In this document: piece after piece, positions 55,130 through 62,768 of the stretch
Numbering within the stretch: position 1 is the stretch's first letter
How the letters are laid out: every line of letters starts with the position of its first letter
Assembly: GCF_003336705.1 (NCBI RefSeq)
Contig: NZ_QMDL01000002.1
Span: forward strand, 295,262-359,261
Length of the DNA stretch: 64,000 bases
From: Marinobacter litoralis
Lineage (GTDB): Bacteria > Pseudomonadota > Gammaproteobacteria > Pseudomonadales > Oleiphilaceae
Direction: 5' to 3'
Made by a program: the position numbers and the translations under genes
The notes under the pieces: generated by a model
What the model was told of the DNA's origin: nothing
The model's database searches: none
Seen by the model: the letters and a program-made list of their open reading frames with translations, nothing else

Positions 55130-56428
55130 ATGCTTGAACGACTGTTCCAACTCAAAGCCCACGGCACCAACGTTCGCAAAGAAGTCATCGCAGGCATCAC
55201 CACTTTCCTGACCATGGCTTACATCATTGTGGTCAACCCCAGCATGCTGTCAGCAACTGGCATGGACTTCGGCGCCGTGTTCGTTGCAACGTGTCTTGCG
55301 GCGGTCATTGGCACTCTGATTATGGGCCTATGGGCCAATTACCCCATCGCCTTGGCTCCCGGCATGGGCTTGAACGCATTCTTCGCCTTCACCGTTGTCG
55401 GCAGTATGGGTTACAGCTGGCAGGTTGCGTTGGGTGCCGTGTTCATTTCCGGCTTCCTGTTCTTTATGTTGAGCATTTTCAAGGTTCGGGAATGGATCAT
55501 TAACAGCATTCCCCTGTCTTTGCGCTTTGGCATCTCCGCCGGTATCGGCTTCTTCCTGGCGCTGATCGCCCTGAAGAACGCCGGCATCGTGGTGGACCAC
55601 CCAGCTACCCTGGTCAGCCTGGGCGATGTTACTGCCGCAGAAAGCCTCCTGTTCTTTGGTGGTTTCATTCTGATTTGCGCACTGGCTTACCGTCAGGTGA
55701 CGGGTGCGGTGATGATTGGCATCATCGCTGTCACGGCCGTTGCCATGATGCTTGGCATGGTTGAGTACAACGGCTTCATGTCTGCTCCCCCCAGCCTCGC
55801 GCCTACCTTTATGCAGCTGGATCTGGCGGGCGCCCTGAACATTGGCATGATCAGCGTGATTTTTGCCTTCTTGTTTGTGGACTTGTTCGATACCTCTGGC
55901 ACTCTGGTCGGTGCCGCTCAGCGTGGCGGCCTGCTGGACAAAGACGGCAAACTGCCCCGCCTGGGCCGCGCCCTGATGTCTGACTCTGTCGCCACCATGT
56001 CTGGCGCAGCCTTGGGCACCTCAACCACCACCAGTTATGTAGAATCAACCGCTGGTATTGCTGCGGGTGGCCGCACCGGTTTGACGGCGGTTGTTGTGGC
56101 TGGTTTGTTCCTGGCCTGCCTGCTGTTTTCGCCCATCGCCAGCATCATCCCGCCCTACGCAACGGCTCCGGCTTTGGTTTATGTCGCCTGTCTGATGGCC
56201 AGCGGCCTGAAGCTGATCGATTGGGACAACATCACGGATACAGCTCCCGCCATTGTGACAGCACTGATGATGCCCCTCACCTTCTCCATTGCTCACGGCA
56301 TCGCGCTAGGCTTCATCACCTACGTGGCCGTTAAAGCTCTGGCCGGCAAATGGTCGGACCTGAACTGGAGTGTGGCCGTTATTGCGATCGTTTTCGTACT
56401 GAAATTTATTTTCCTGGATGTGGCGTAA
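55130..56428 (+). CDS. NCS2-type purine permease (AzgA-like)
   Basis: A 432-residue permease for adenine, guanine or hypoxanthine. ATG 55130 (MLERLFQLKAHGTNVRKEVI) is preceded by gagagg and gives family length; an upstream ATG at 55007 would add 41 unrelated residues. Motifs are ITTFLTMAYIIVVNPSMLS, PGMGLNAFFAFTVV, LFVDLFDTSGTLVGAAQRGG and GTSTTTSYVESTAGIAAGGRTG, the AzgA signature. About 13 helices. It is 23 bp upstream of apt, so uptake and salvage are co-transcribed. Confidence 0.93.
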   Translation: MLERLFQLKAHGTNVRKEVIAGITTFLTMAYIIVVNPSMLSATGMDFGAVFVATCLAAVIGTLIMGLWANYPIALAPGMGLNAFFAFTVVGSMGYSWQVALGAVFISGFLFFMLSIFKVREWIINSIPLSLRFGISAGIGFFLALIALKNAGIVVDHPATLVSLGDVTAAESLLFFGGFILICALAYRQVTGAVMIGIIAVTAVAMMLGMVEYNGFMSAPPSLAPTFMQLDLAGALNIGMISVIFAFLFVDLFDTSGTLVGAAQRGGLLDKDGKLPRLGRALMSDSVATMSGAALGTSTTTSYVESTAGIAAGGRTGLTAVVVAGLFLACLLFSPIASIIPPYATAPALVYVACLMASGLKLIDWDNITDTAPAIVTALMMPLTFSIAHGIALGFITYVAVKALAGKWSDLNWSVAVIAIVFVLKFIFLDVA

Positions 56429-56451
56429 ACCGCATCCAGAACAGGTGAGTT

Positions 56452-56994
56452 ATGGATTATTTTTCCCAGAGCATCAAACAAGCCATCCGTACCGTTCCAA
56501 ACTGGCCAAAAGAAGGCGTGTCGTTCCGTGACATCACCACGGTCCTGCAAGACAAAACCGCCTTCCGTAAACTGATCGATGCCTTCGTGCACCGCTACCA
56601 TGGCCAGCACATTGATGCCGTCGCGGCGGTGGACGCTCGCGGCTTCATCATCGGTTCCGCTTTGGCTTACGAACTGAACGCGTCGCTCGTGCTGGTCCGC
56701 AAGAAAGGCAAGCTGCCGTTCGACACCATGGTCGAAGACTACGAACTGGAATACGGCACCGCGTCCGTCGAACTGCACAAAGATGCCTTCCATGCCGGCG
56801 ACAAAGTTGTGCTGGTAGACGACCTGATCGCCACCGGTGGCACCATGCTTGCCGCCAGCCGGCTGATCCGCCGTATTGGCGCGGAAATCGTAGAAGTCGC
56901 CGCGATGATCGATCTGCCGGATCTAGGCGGTTCCGCTAAGCTGCAGGAAGAAGGCTTGCCGGTTTATACTGTGTGTTCGTTCGAAGGAGAATAA
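56452..56994 (+). CDS. apt: Adenine phosphoribosyltransferase
   Basis: Converts adenine and PRPP to AMP. The 180-residue protein has [19 protein letters not shown] (adenine loop) and the PRPP-binding motif [14 protein letters not shown]. It is preceded at 23 bp by the purine permease, which supplies its substrate, and followed at 21 bp by an FAH-family hydrolase that is not obviously related. Confidence 0.97.
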   Translation: MDYFSQSIKQAIRTVPNWPKEGVSFRDITTVLQDKTAFRKLIDAFVHRYHGQHIDAVAAVDARGFIIGSALAYELNASLVLVRKKGKLPFDTMVEDYELEYGTASVELHKDAFHAGDKVVLVDDLIATGGTMLAASRLIRRIGAEIVEVAAMIDLPDLGGSAKLQEEGLPVYTVCSFEGE

Positions 56995-57015
56995 TCACTC
57001 AGTCAGGAGGCGACC

Positions 57016-57678
57016 ATGCCCGGTTATCAACACCTTTGGAAAGACGGCACACCGGTCCATTTACCCCTTGGTAAAATCGTGTGCATTGGTCGCAACTACG
57101 CCGAACACGCCCGGGAACTGAACAACCCGGTACCCAGTGAGCCGCTGCTGTTCATCAAACCTTCCACCGCAGCGACTCACATCACCCGACCTCTCGAACT
57201 ACCTCGCGATCAAGGTCAGGTGCACTTCGAAACCGAGCTTGCGGTTCTCATTGGACGACCACTGACCAACGCCTCTGCCAGCGAAGCCGAACTGGCGATT
57301 CTCGGCTACGGTCTAGCACTGGACCTGACGCTCCGCGACCTGCAAACCAAGCTCAAAGAGAAGGGTCATCCGTGGGAGCGCGCCAAAGCCTTCGACGGTG
57401 CCTGCCCGCTATCCCCCTTTGTGCCGGCCGACAAGCTCCCCAGAGACAATATTCACTTCACCCTTGATATCGATGGTCGCAGGCAACAGACCGGCGATAC
57501 CCGTGATATGCTCAATACCATCGTACCGCTCATTGCCCACATGAGCAGCCAATTCTCACTGCTCCCGGGCGATGTCGTGCTGACCGGCACCCCAAAAGGC
57601 GTAGGCCCTCTGGAATCAGGGCAAACGCTGTCATTGGAGCTGGAGGATGTACTGTTTGTGGAAACCAAAGTCCTCTGA
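57016..57678 (+). CDS. Fumarylacetoacetate hydrolase-family protein
   Basis: A 220-residue single-domain FAH protein of the YcgM/fumarylpyruvate hydrolase type. The metal-binding acidic residues are in VHFETELAVLIGR and LDLTLRDLQTK, with GKIVCIGRNYAEHARELNN and LPGDVVLTGTPKGVGPL. Family members hydrolyse acylpyruvates or decarboxylate oxaloacetate; the substrate is not shown. Start ATG has an aggaggcg site at 57005. Confidence 0.91.
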   Translation: MPGYQHLWKDGTPVHLPLGKIVCIGRNYAEHARELNNPVPSEPLLFIKPSTAATHITRPLELPRDQGQVHFETELAVLIGRPLTNASASEAELAILGYGLALDLTLRDLQTKLKEKGHPWERAKAFDGACPLSPFVPADKLPRDNIHFTLDIDGRRQQTGDTRDMLNTIVPLIAHMSSQFSLLPGDVVLTGTPKGVGPLESGQTLSLELEDVLFVETKVL

Positions 57679-57736
57679 TCGGCTGCTGCCATGGGCTTTC
57701 GGTTAAACTTCCGAGCTAGGGAAATCGCACGTCACT

Positions 57737-59041
57737 ATGGCCAAGAAACCCGTCACTTCACGTTCAGGCCGTTTTCTCAAACTGGCCGGCATGACCGCTT
57801 CCGTAGCCACTGAATACGCCGGACAAAAAGCCCGCGGCCTGTTTCGCACCGTTGATGATGAAGGCGCGAAAAGCGAAAGCTACACCCGCATGGCGAGCCA
57901 GATTGCCGACACGCTCGGAGAAATGAAAGGCGCCGTCATGAAGGTAGGCCAGATAGCCTCTCAGACTCAGGACTTCTTACCGAAAGAGTTTTCCGACGCA
58001 CTGGAAAAACTGCAAAAAGAAGCGCCGCCTATGCCGTTCGAGGTCATTCTGGAGCAGGTTGAATCGGAGCTTGGCAAACCGGTCAGCGAACTCTTCGAAT
58101 ACCTTCAGGAAACCCCTTACGCCTCGGCATCCATCGGCCAGGTGCACCGCGCCCGCATGCACGATGGCACAGATGTGATTGTAAAGGTGCAGTATCCCGG
58201 TGTTGACGAATCTTGCGACTCGGATCTGAAACAACTGCGCATGGCGTTAAAACTCGGCGGTCTGCTGAAGATGCCAAAAGAAAGCGTCGATCTGCTGTTC
58301 GGAGAAATCCGGGAACGCCTGAAGGAAGAGCTGGACTACGAGAACGAGGCTCAAAACCTCAAAATCTTCGGTGAATTCCACAAAGACCAACCTTGGGTCA
58401 TCATCCCGAAGGTCATCGATAGCCACTCCACACGCCGAGTTCTGACGCTGGAACTGGTCGAAGGCGATCACATCAGCAAGGTCACACCTGACCGCTACTC
58501 TCAGGAAACCTTGAACCTCATCGGCCACCGCATCTTCACCATCATGGCTGATCAATTGTTCCGGTTCCAATGCATTCACGGTGATCCGCACGCAGGCAAC
58601 TTTGCCTACCGGCCAGATGGCACCATCGTCATGTACGATTTTGGCTGCGTGAAGAAACTGAAACCGGAAATTGTGGAGGCTTACCGGAAAGCTCTCATCT
58701 CTGCACTGGAAGAAGACTACAGCAGTCTCGATCAACATCTGATCGACCTAGGCGCTCGCGTAGGTAGCCAGCCGGCCATCGACGAAGCCTACTACGCCAT
58801 GTGGCGCGATATCTTGATCGTGCCTTTCGTGGATGATGAGCCGTATGACTTTGCGGAAGCCGATATCCACAAGCAAGTGGCAGCAAAAACCAGCACGGTC
58901 TTTAAGTACCTGGATTCGTTTAAACCACCGGTCGAAAGCATTTTTATAGACAGGATGATTGCAGGGCATTACTGGATGTTGAAGCGACTAGGTGTGCAAG
59001 CTGCATTCAAAACAGAACTGGAGAAATACCTCCAAAGCTGA
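57737..59041 (+). CDS. ABC1/UbiB-family atypical kinase
   Basis: A 434-residue protein of the ABC1 (ADCK/UbiB) family with KxGQ (MKVGQIASQTQDFLPKEF), the alanine-rich loop ASIGQVHRA, invariant ExD region KEELDYENEA, and catalytic HGDPHAGNF with YDFGC. It lacks the two C-terminal membrane helices of UbiB, and is not next to ubiE or ubiJ, so it is a soluble paralogue of unknown target rather than the ubiquinone-biosynthesis UbiB. Palindromic element copy 6 follows 21 bp after the stop. Confidence 0.9.
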   Translation: MAKKPVTSRSGRFLKLAGMTASVATEYAGQKARGLFRTVDDEGAKSESYTRMASQIADTLGEMKGAVMKVGQIASQTQDFLPKEFSDALEKLQKEAPPMPFEVILEQVESELGKPVSELFEYLQETPYASASIGQVHRARMHDGTDVIVKVQYPGVDESCDSDLKQLRMALKLGGLLKMPKESVDLLFGEIRERLKEELDYENEAQNLKIFGEFHKDQPWVIIPKVIDSHSTRRVLTLELVEGDHISKVTPDRYSQETLNLIGHRIFTIMADQLFRFQCIHGDPHAGNFAYRPDGTIVMYDFGCVKKLKPEIVEAYRKALISALEEDYSSLDQHLIDLGARVGSQPAIDEAYYAMWRDILIVPFVDDEPYDFAEADIHKQVAAKTSTVFKYLDSFKPPVESIFIDRMIAGHYWMLKRLGVQAAFKTELEKYLQS

Positions 59042-59062
59042 GGCGTATGTAATCAGGTGCAA

Positions 59063-59173
59063 GCCCTGTCGGGGGACGCTGTCCAAAAATGTGCGCAGCC
59101 ATGGATGGCGGAGCAGAAGCGTCACATGGACGTGCCGAAGGAGCGGTTTTTGGACAGCGTCCCCCGACAGGGC
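59063..59173 (-). repeat. Palindromic element copy 6 (57-nt core class), perfect arms
   Basis: Arms 59063-59089 and 59147-59173 pair perfectly over 27 nt, ending in A5/T5 next to the core. The 57-nt core (59090-59146) has the reverse orientation and differs from copy 5 in only a few bases, including CACAT/ACGTG in the first hairpin (a G-U pair on the minus strand). It lies between the convergent ABC1 kinase and cobB genes, 14 bp from the cobB stop, where a transcription-termination role is possible. Confidence 0.88.
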
Positions 59174-59187
59174 CCAAGCTCTTCAGT

Positions 59188-59874
59188 CTATCCGCTAAAA
59201 CCTAACGCATTCACCCACTCTGCCAAGCCTTCACTGGCGCCTTTTCGGATTACCCGGGCCCGGGAAACTGTTGCTGGCTCGCCGGGGTCGATAACTGTAA
59301 TCGGCACATCAATATCCACTTCATGAACCAATCCAGCGGCGGGATACACCTGCAGAGACGTGCCAATAATCAACAAGCGGTCAGCAGTGCCCACCAACTC
59401 AGCAGCCGCATCCAGCATTGGTACTTCTTCACCGAACCAGACAATATGCGGGCGCAGCTGGCCGCCGCGGTCGCAGGTGTCACCGGGCTGGATATCACGG
59501 TAGCCAATGTCGTAGACCAACTGAGGATCAACTGTGCTTCGCGCTTTGGTCAACTCACCGTGCAAATGCACCACATTGGTTGAACCGCCCCGCTCGTGCA
59601 GGTCATCAACGTTTTGAGTGATCACCGTAACCCGGTACCGGCTTTCAAGTTCCGCCAGCAAGCGGTGAGCCGGATTGGGTTCGACTTCCTGAAGCTGCCG
59701 GCGCCGTTCGTTGTAGAACCGGAGCACCAGGTCACGGTTCCGTTGGAAGGCTTCCGGCGTGGCTACGTCGTACACACTGTGTTTTTCCCACAATCCATCG
59801 TTATCCCGGAAGGTGGAAAGACCGCTTTCGGCGCTGACACCAGCGCCGGTGAGTACAACGATATGCTCTTTCAT
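59188..59874 (-). CDS. cobB: Sirtuin NAD-dependent deacylase lacking most zinc cysteines
   Basis: A 228-residue sirtuin with GAGVSAESGLSTFRD (NAD site), TQNVDDLHERGG and catalytic His in VVHLHGEL, and LRPHIVWFGEEVP. The usual zinc-binding CxxC pairs are largely missing: the first is replaced by ARSTVDPQLVY and the second reads CDRGG with one Cys. Such zinc-less sirtuins occur in several bacteria. ATG at 59874 shares one base with the stop codon of the D-2-hydroxyglutarate dehydrogenase gene (TGATG), so the two are translationally coupled. Confidence 0.9.
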   Translation of the reverse strand: MKEHIVVLTGAGVSAESGLSTFRDNDGLWEKHSVYDVATPEAFQRNRDLVLRFYNERRRQLQEVEPNPAHRLLAELESRYRVTVITQNVDDLHERGGSTNVVHLHGELTKARSTVDPQLVYDIGYRDIQPGDTCDRGGQLRPHIVWFGEEVPMLDAAAELVGTADRLLIIGTSLQVYPAAGLVHEVDIDVPITVIDPGEPATVSRARVIRKGASEGLAEWVNALGFSG

Positions 59875-61277
59875 CAGTCGAAAATCTTACCTGGGTTCAT
59901 GATGCCGTTCGGGTCGAATGCCAGCTTAATACCTTTAAGGTAGGCAATTTCAGCTTCACTGCGAGTGTAGTGCAAGTACGGCTTTTTTGTCATGCCAACG
60001 CCGTGCTCCGCAGACACACTTCCCTGGTAGCGCTCAACAATCTCGAACACCCACTTGTTTACCTGCTGGCACTTCTCGAAGAAGTCTTCCTTAGCCATAT
60101 CTTCAGGCTTCAGAATGTTCAGGTGCAGGTTGCCGTCGCCGATGTGGCCGAACCAGATGATTTCGAAATCCGGGTAATGCTCGGTCACTACGCTGTCGAT
60201 TTCCTGCAGGAAGCCCGGCACCTTGGAAACCACTACAGAAATGTCGTTCTTGTAGGGAATGCGCGGGGCGATGGATTCGGAAATCCGCTCCCGTAGCTGC
60301 CACAGGCCGTTGGCCTGAGTTTCGCTCTGGCTGATGACACCGTCTAGCACCCAGCCTTTTTCCACGCACTCTTCAAACAGTGTCATGGCGTCGTCCATCA
60401 CCTGATCAGACACGGCCTCGAATTCCAGAAGCGCATAGTAAGGCGCTTCGGTTTCAAACGGCGCCTGAACCTGGCCGTGGGCCAAAACGTGTTGCATGGC
60501 TTGGTGGGAGAAGAATTCGTAAGCGGTCAGGTCCAGTTTACTCTGGAAAGACTGCAACACATCCATGGTGTTGACCAGATCGTTAAGGCCCAGCACCAGC
60601 ACTGTCAGATTATCCGGCTTGCGGGTCAGCTTCATGGTGGCTTCGGTGATGAAGCCCAAGGTGCCTTCTGCGCCGATAAACAGATGGCGCAAATCATAGC
60701 CGGTGTTGTTCTTGGCCAGATCTTTGTTCAAATCCAGTATGTCGCCCTTACCGGTCACTACCTTCAGGCCGGCCACCCAATCACGGCTCATTCCGTAACG
60801 AATCACTTTGATGCCACCGGCGTTGGTAGACAGGTTGCCACCCAGCTGGCTGGAACCGGCGGAAGCGAAGTCCACGGGGTAATACAGACCATTATCTTCC
60901 GCGAAGTTTTGCAGTTGCTCGGTCACCACCCCGGCCTGGCAACGCACAGTCCGGTCGCTGGCGTTAAAATCCAGCACCTGATTCATGTTGTCGAACGCCA
61001 CTACGATTTCGCCGTTGGCAGCCACTGCGCCGGCACTCAACCCCGTGCGCCCGCCCGATGGCACCAAACCGATTTTGTTCTCGTTGGCAAACTTAACCAC
61101 TGCCTGCACCTGCTCTGTGGTTTTCGGCAGAACAATGGCCAGCGGCTTGGGCGGATAAATTTTGGTCCAGTCCTTACCGTAGGTGTCCAGATCGGAAGGA
61201 TCAGTCAGTACTTTGCCCGGGTTTTCAGCGGTCGTAACCAGTTCTTCAAGGGCGGCAATGATCTGTTCGGAACTCAT
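59874..61277 (-). CDS. D-2-hydroxyglutarate dehydrogenase (FAD-binding oxidase)
   Basis: A 467-residue flavoprotein with an FAD-binding type 4 domain (PPKPLAIVLPKTTEQVQAVV, PSGGRTGLSAGA, GGNLSTNAGG) and an FAD-oxidase C-terminal domain (FGHIGDGNLHLN, SAEHGVGMTKKPYL). ATG 61277 (MSSEQIIAALEEL) is preferred to an upstream ATG that would add 27 residues with no family counterpart. It is divergent from serA. In Pseudomonas this pair is functional: SerA can reduce 2-ketoglutarate to D-2-hydroxyglutarate, and this enzyme reoxidises it, which pulls serine synthesis forward. Confidence 0.9.
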   Translation of the reverse strand: MSSEQIIAALEELVTTAENPGKVLTDPSDLDTYGKDWTKIYPPKPLAIVLPKTTEQVQAVVKFANENKIGLVPSGGRTGLSAGAVAANGEIVVAFDNMNQVLDFNASDRTVRCQAGVVTEQLQNFAEDNGLYYPVDFASAGSSQLGGNLSTNAGGIKVIRYGMSRDWVAGLKVVTGKGDILDLNKDLAKNNTGYDLRHLFIGAEGTLGFITEATMKLTRKPDNLTVLVLGLNDLVNTMDVLQSFQSKLDLTAYEFFSHQAMQHVLAHGQVQAPFETEAPYYALLEFEAVSDQVMDDAMTLFEECVEKGWVLDGVISQSETQANGLWQLRERISESIAPRIPYKNDISVVVSKVPGFLQEIDSVVTEHYPDFEIIWFGHIGDGNLHLNILKPEDMAKEDFFEKCQQVNKWVFEIVERYQGSVSAEHGVGMTKKPYLHYTRSEAEIAYLKGIKLAFDPNGIMNPGKIFD

Positions 61278-61377
61278 GAGCGTGTCGGTCTCGTAGGTTT
61301 GGGCTCTGGTTTGATCAAAATCAATACAAAAAGAATTGATCCAGGCAAACCGGCGCACTGTGAAAATCGTTCTTTAT

Positions 61378-61388
61378 GGTATCATACC
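61378..61388. promoter_or_regulatory. Palindrome in serA promoter region
   Basis: GGTATCATACC is a perfect 11-bp palindrome that overlaps a possible -10 box (TATCAT) 77 bp before the serA start, in the 187-bp divergent region. No regulator is assigned. Confidence 0.3.
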
Positions 61389-61464
61389 GCCCCTGTTCTG
61401 TGAGCTAGGCCGACGATCCTGGCCGCAGGTCATTTCACGTGACGAAAGGTTCGGAAGCACGCCC

Positions 61465-62694
61465 ATGTCAAATACGTCTCTCGAAAAGAGCAAAATCCGG
61501 ATCCTGCTGCTGGAAGGCGTCCATCAATCTGCCATTGATACCCTAAACGCTGCGGGCTACACCAATATTGAGTACCTGACTCATTCACTCGCTGAAGAAG
61601 AGCTGATTGAAAAAATCGCCGATGCGCATTTCGTAGGCATTCGCTCTCGCACTCAGTTGACTGAGAAAGTATTTGAGTCCGCTAAAAAGCTGGTCGCTGT
61701 GGGCTGCTTCTGCATCGGTACCAACCAGGTTAACCTGCAGGCCGCAACCCGTCGCGGTATCGCGGTGTTCAACGCGCCTTTCTCCAACACTCGCTCTGTA
61801 GCTGAACTGGTTCTGGCGCAGGCCATCCTGTTGTTGCGCGGCGTACCCGAGAAGAGTGCCAAAGCGCACCGCGGTGAGTGGTTGAAGTCTGCCAAAGACA
61901 GCTACGAAATCCGTGGCAAGAAGCTGGGCATCATTGGTTACGGTAACATCGGTACTCAGTTCAGTGTTCTGGCCGAAGGTCTGGGCATGGACGTGTACTT
62001 CTACGACGTGGTTTCCAAGCTGCCGATTGGTAACGCCACTCAAGTCGGTTCTTTGAAAGAACTGCTGAACATCGCCGACGTGGTTTCTTTGCACGTACCG
62101 GAAACGCCGTCCACCAAGTATATGTTCAAAGCAGAACAGCTGGCTCAGATGAAGCCTGGCTCCATCCTGATGAACGCCTCTCGCGGCACTGTGGTCGATA
62201 TCGACGCTCTGGCTGACACACTGCGCTCCGGCAAACTGCTGGGTGCTGCCATCGACGTGTTCCCGGTTGAGCCGAAGTCCAACGACGAAGAGTTTGTTTC
62301 TCCGCTGCGCGAATTCGATAACGTGATCCTGACCCCGCACGTGGGTGGCTCTACCATCGAAGCTCAGGAAAACATCGGTCGCGAAGTGGCTGAAAAGCTC
62401 GCTATGTACAGCGACAACGGCACCTCCGTTTCTTCCGTGAACTTCCCGGAAGTTGCGCTGCCTTCGCATCCGGACCAACACCGCTTGCTGCACATTCACG
62501 AGAACGTGCCGGGCGTTATGTCCGAGATCAACCAGGTGTTCTCCGAGAACAACATCAACATTTGTGGCCAGTACCTGCAAACCAAAGAAGACATTGGTTA
62601 CGTGGTTGTTGATGTCGATAAAGCCTACGGCGAGCTTGCACTTGAGAAGCTGCGTCAGGTTAAGGGCACGATTCGTACCCGCGTACTGTTCTGA
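61465..62694 (+). CDS. serA: SerA, D-3-phosphoglycerate dehydrogenase
   Basis: First enzyme of serine synthesis. From ATG 61465 (MSNTSLEKSKIRILLLEGVH) it has 409 residues: catalytic domain (RSRTQLT), NAD domain (GIIGYGNIGTQFSVLAEGLG; catalytic Arg and Glu regions; HVGGSTIEAQENIG with the catalytic His), and a C-terminal ACT domain (HENVPGVMSEINQVFSENN) for serine feedback. An upstream ATG (61336) adds 43 residues unlike SerA. Divergent from D-2-hydroxyglutarate dehydrogenase, as in Pseudomonas. Confidence 0.97.
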   Translation: MSNTSLEKSKIRILLLEGVHQSAIDTLNAAGYTNIEYLTHSLAEEELIEKIADAHFVGIRSRTQLTEKVFESAKKLVAVGCFCIGTNQVNLQAATRRGIAVFNAPFSNTRSVAELVLAQAILLLRGVPEKSAKAHRGEWLKSAKDSYEIRGKKLGIIGYGNIGTQFSVLAEGLGMDVYFYDVVSKLPIGNATQVGSLKELLNIADVVSLHVPETPSTKYMFKAEQLAQMKPGSILMNASRGTVVDIDALADTLRSGKLLGAAIDVFPVEPKSNDEEFVSPLREFDNVILTPHVGGSTIEAQENIGREVAEKLAMYSDNGTSVSSVNFPEVALPSHPDQHRLLHIHENVPGVMSEINQVFSENNINICGQYLQTKEDIGYVVVDVDKAYGELALEKLRQVKGTIRTRVLF

Positions 62695-62716
62695 GATAAG
62701 CCGTAACGGCGAATTC

Positions 62717-62759
62717 AGGCACAAAAAAACCGGAACATTGTTCCGGTTTTTTTGTGCCT
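62717..62759. terminator. Bidirectional terminator between serA and S8 protease gene
   Basis: A perfect 20-bp inverted repeat (62717-62736 and 62740-62759) with a 3-nt loop has a GC core (CCGGAAC) and A7/T7 runs inside the stem. It lies 22 bp after the serA stop, between convergent genes, and suits both strands. Confidence 0.92.
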
Positions 62760-62768
62760 TTTTAACGG

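Noticed and set aside
57737..59041. Calling the ABC1-family kinase UbiB.
   Set aside because: It lacks the C-terminal membrane helices and ubiE/ubiJ neighbours of UbiB.
59057..59326. An open frame starting in element copy 6 and running into the cobB 3' region.
   Set aside because: It crosses the inverted repeat and lies antisense to the strongly supported cobB gene.
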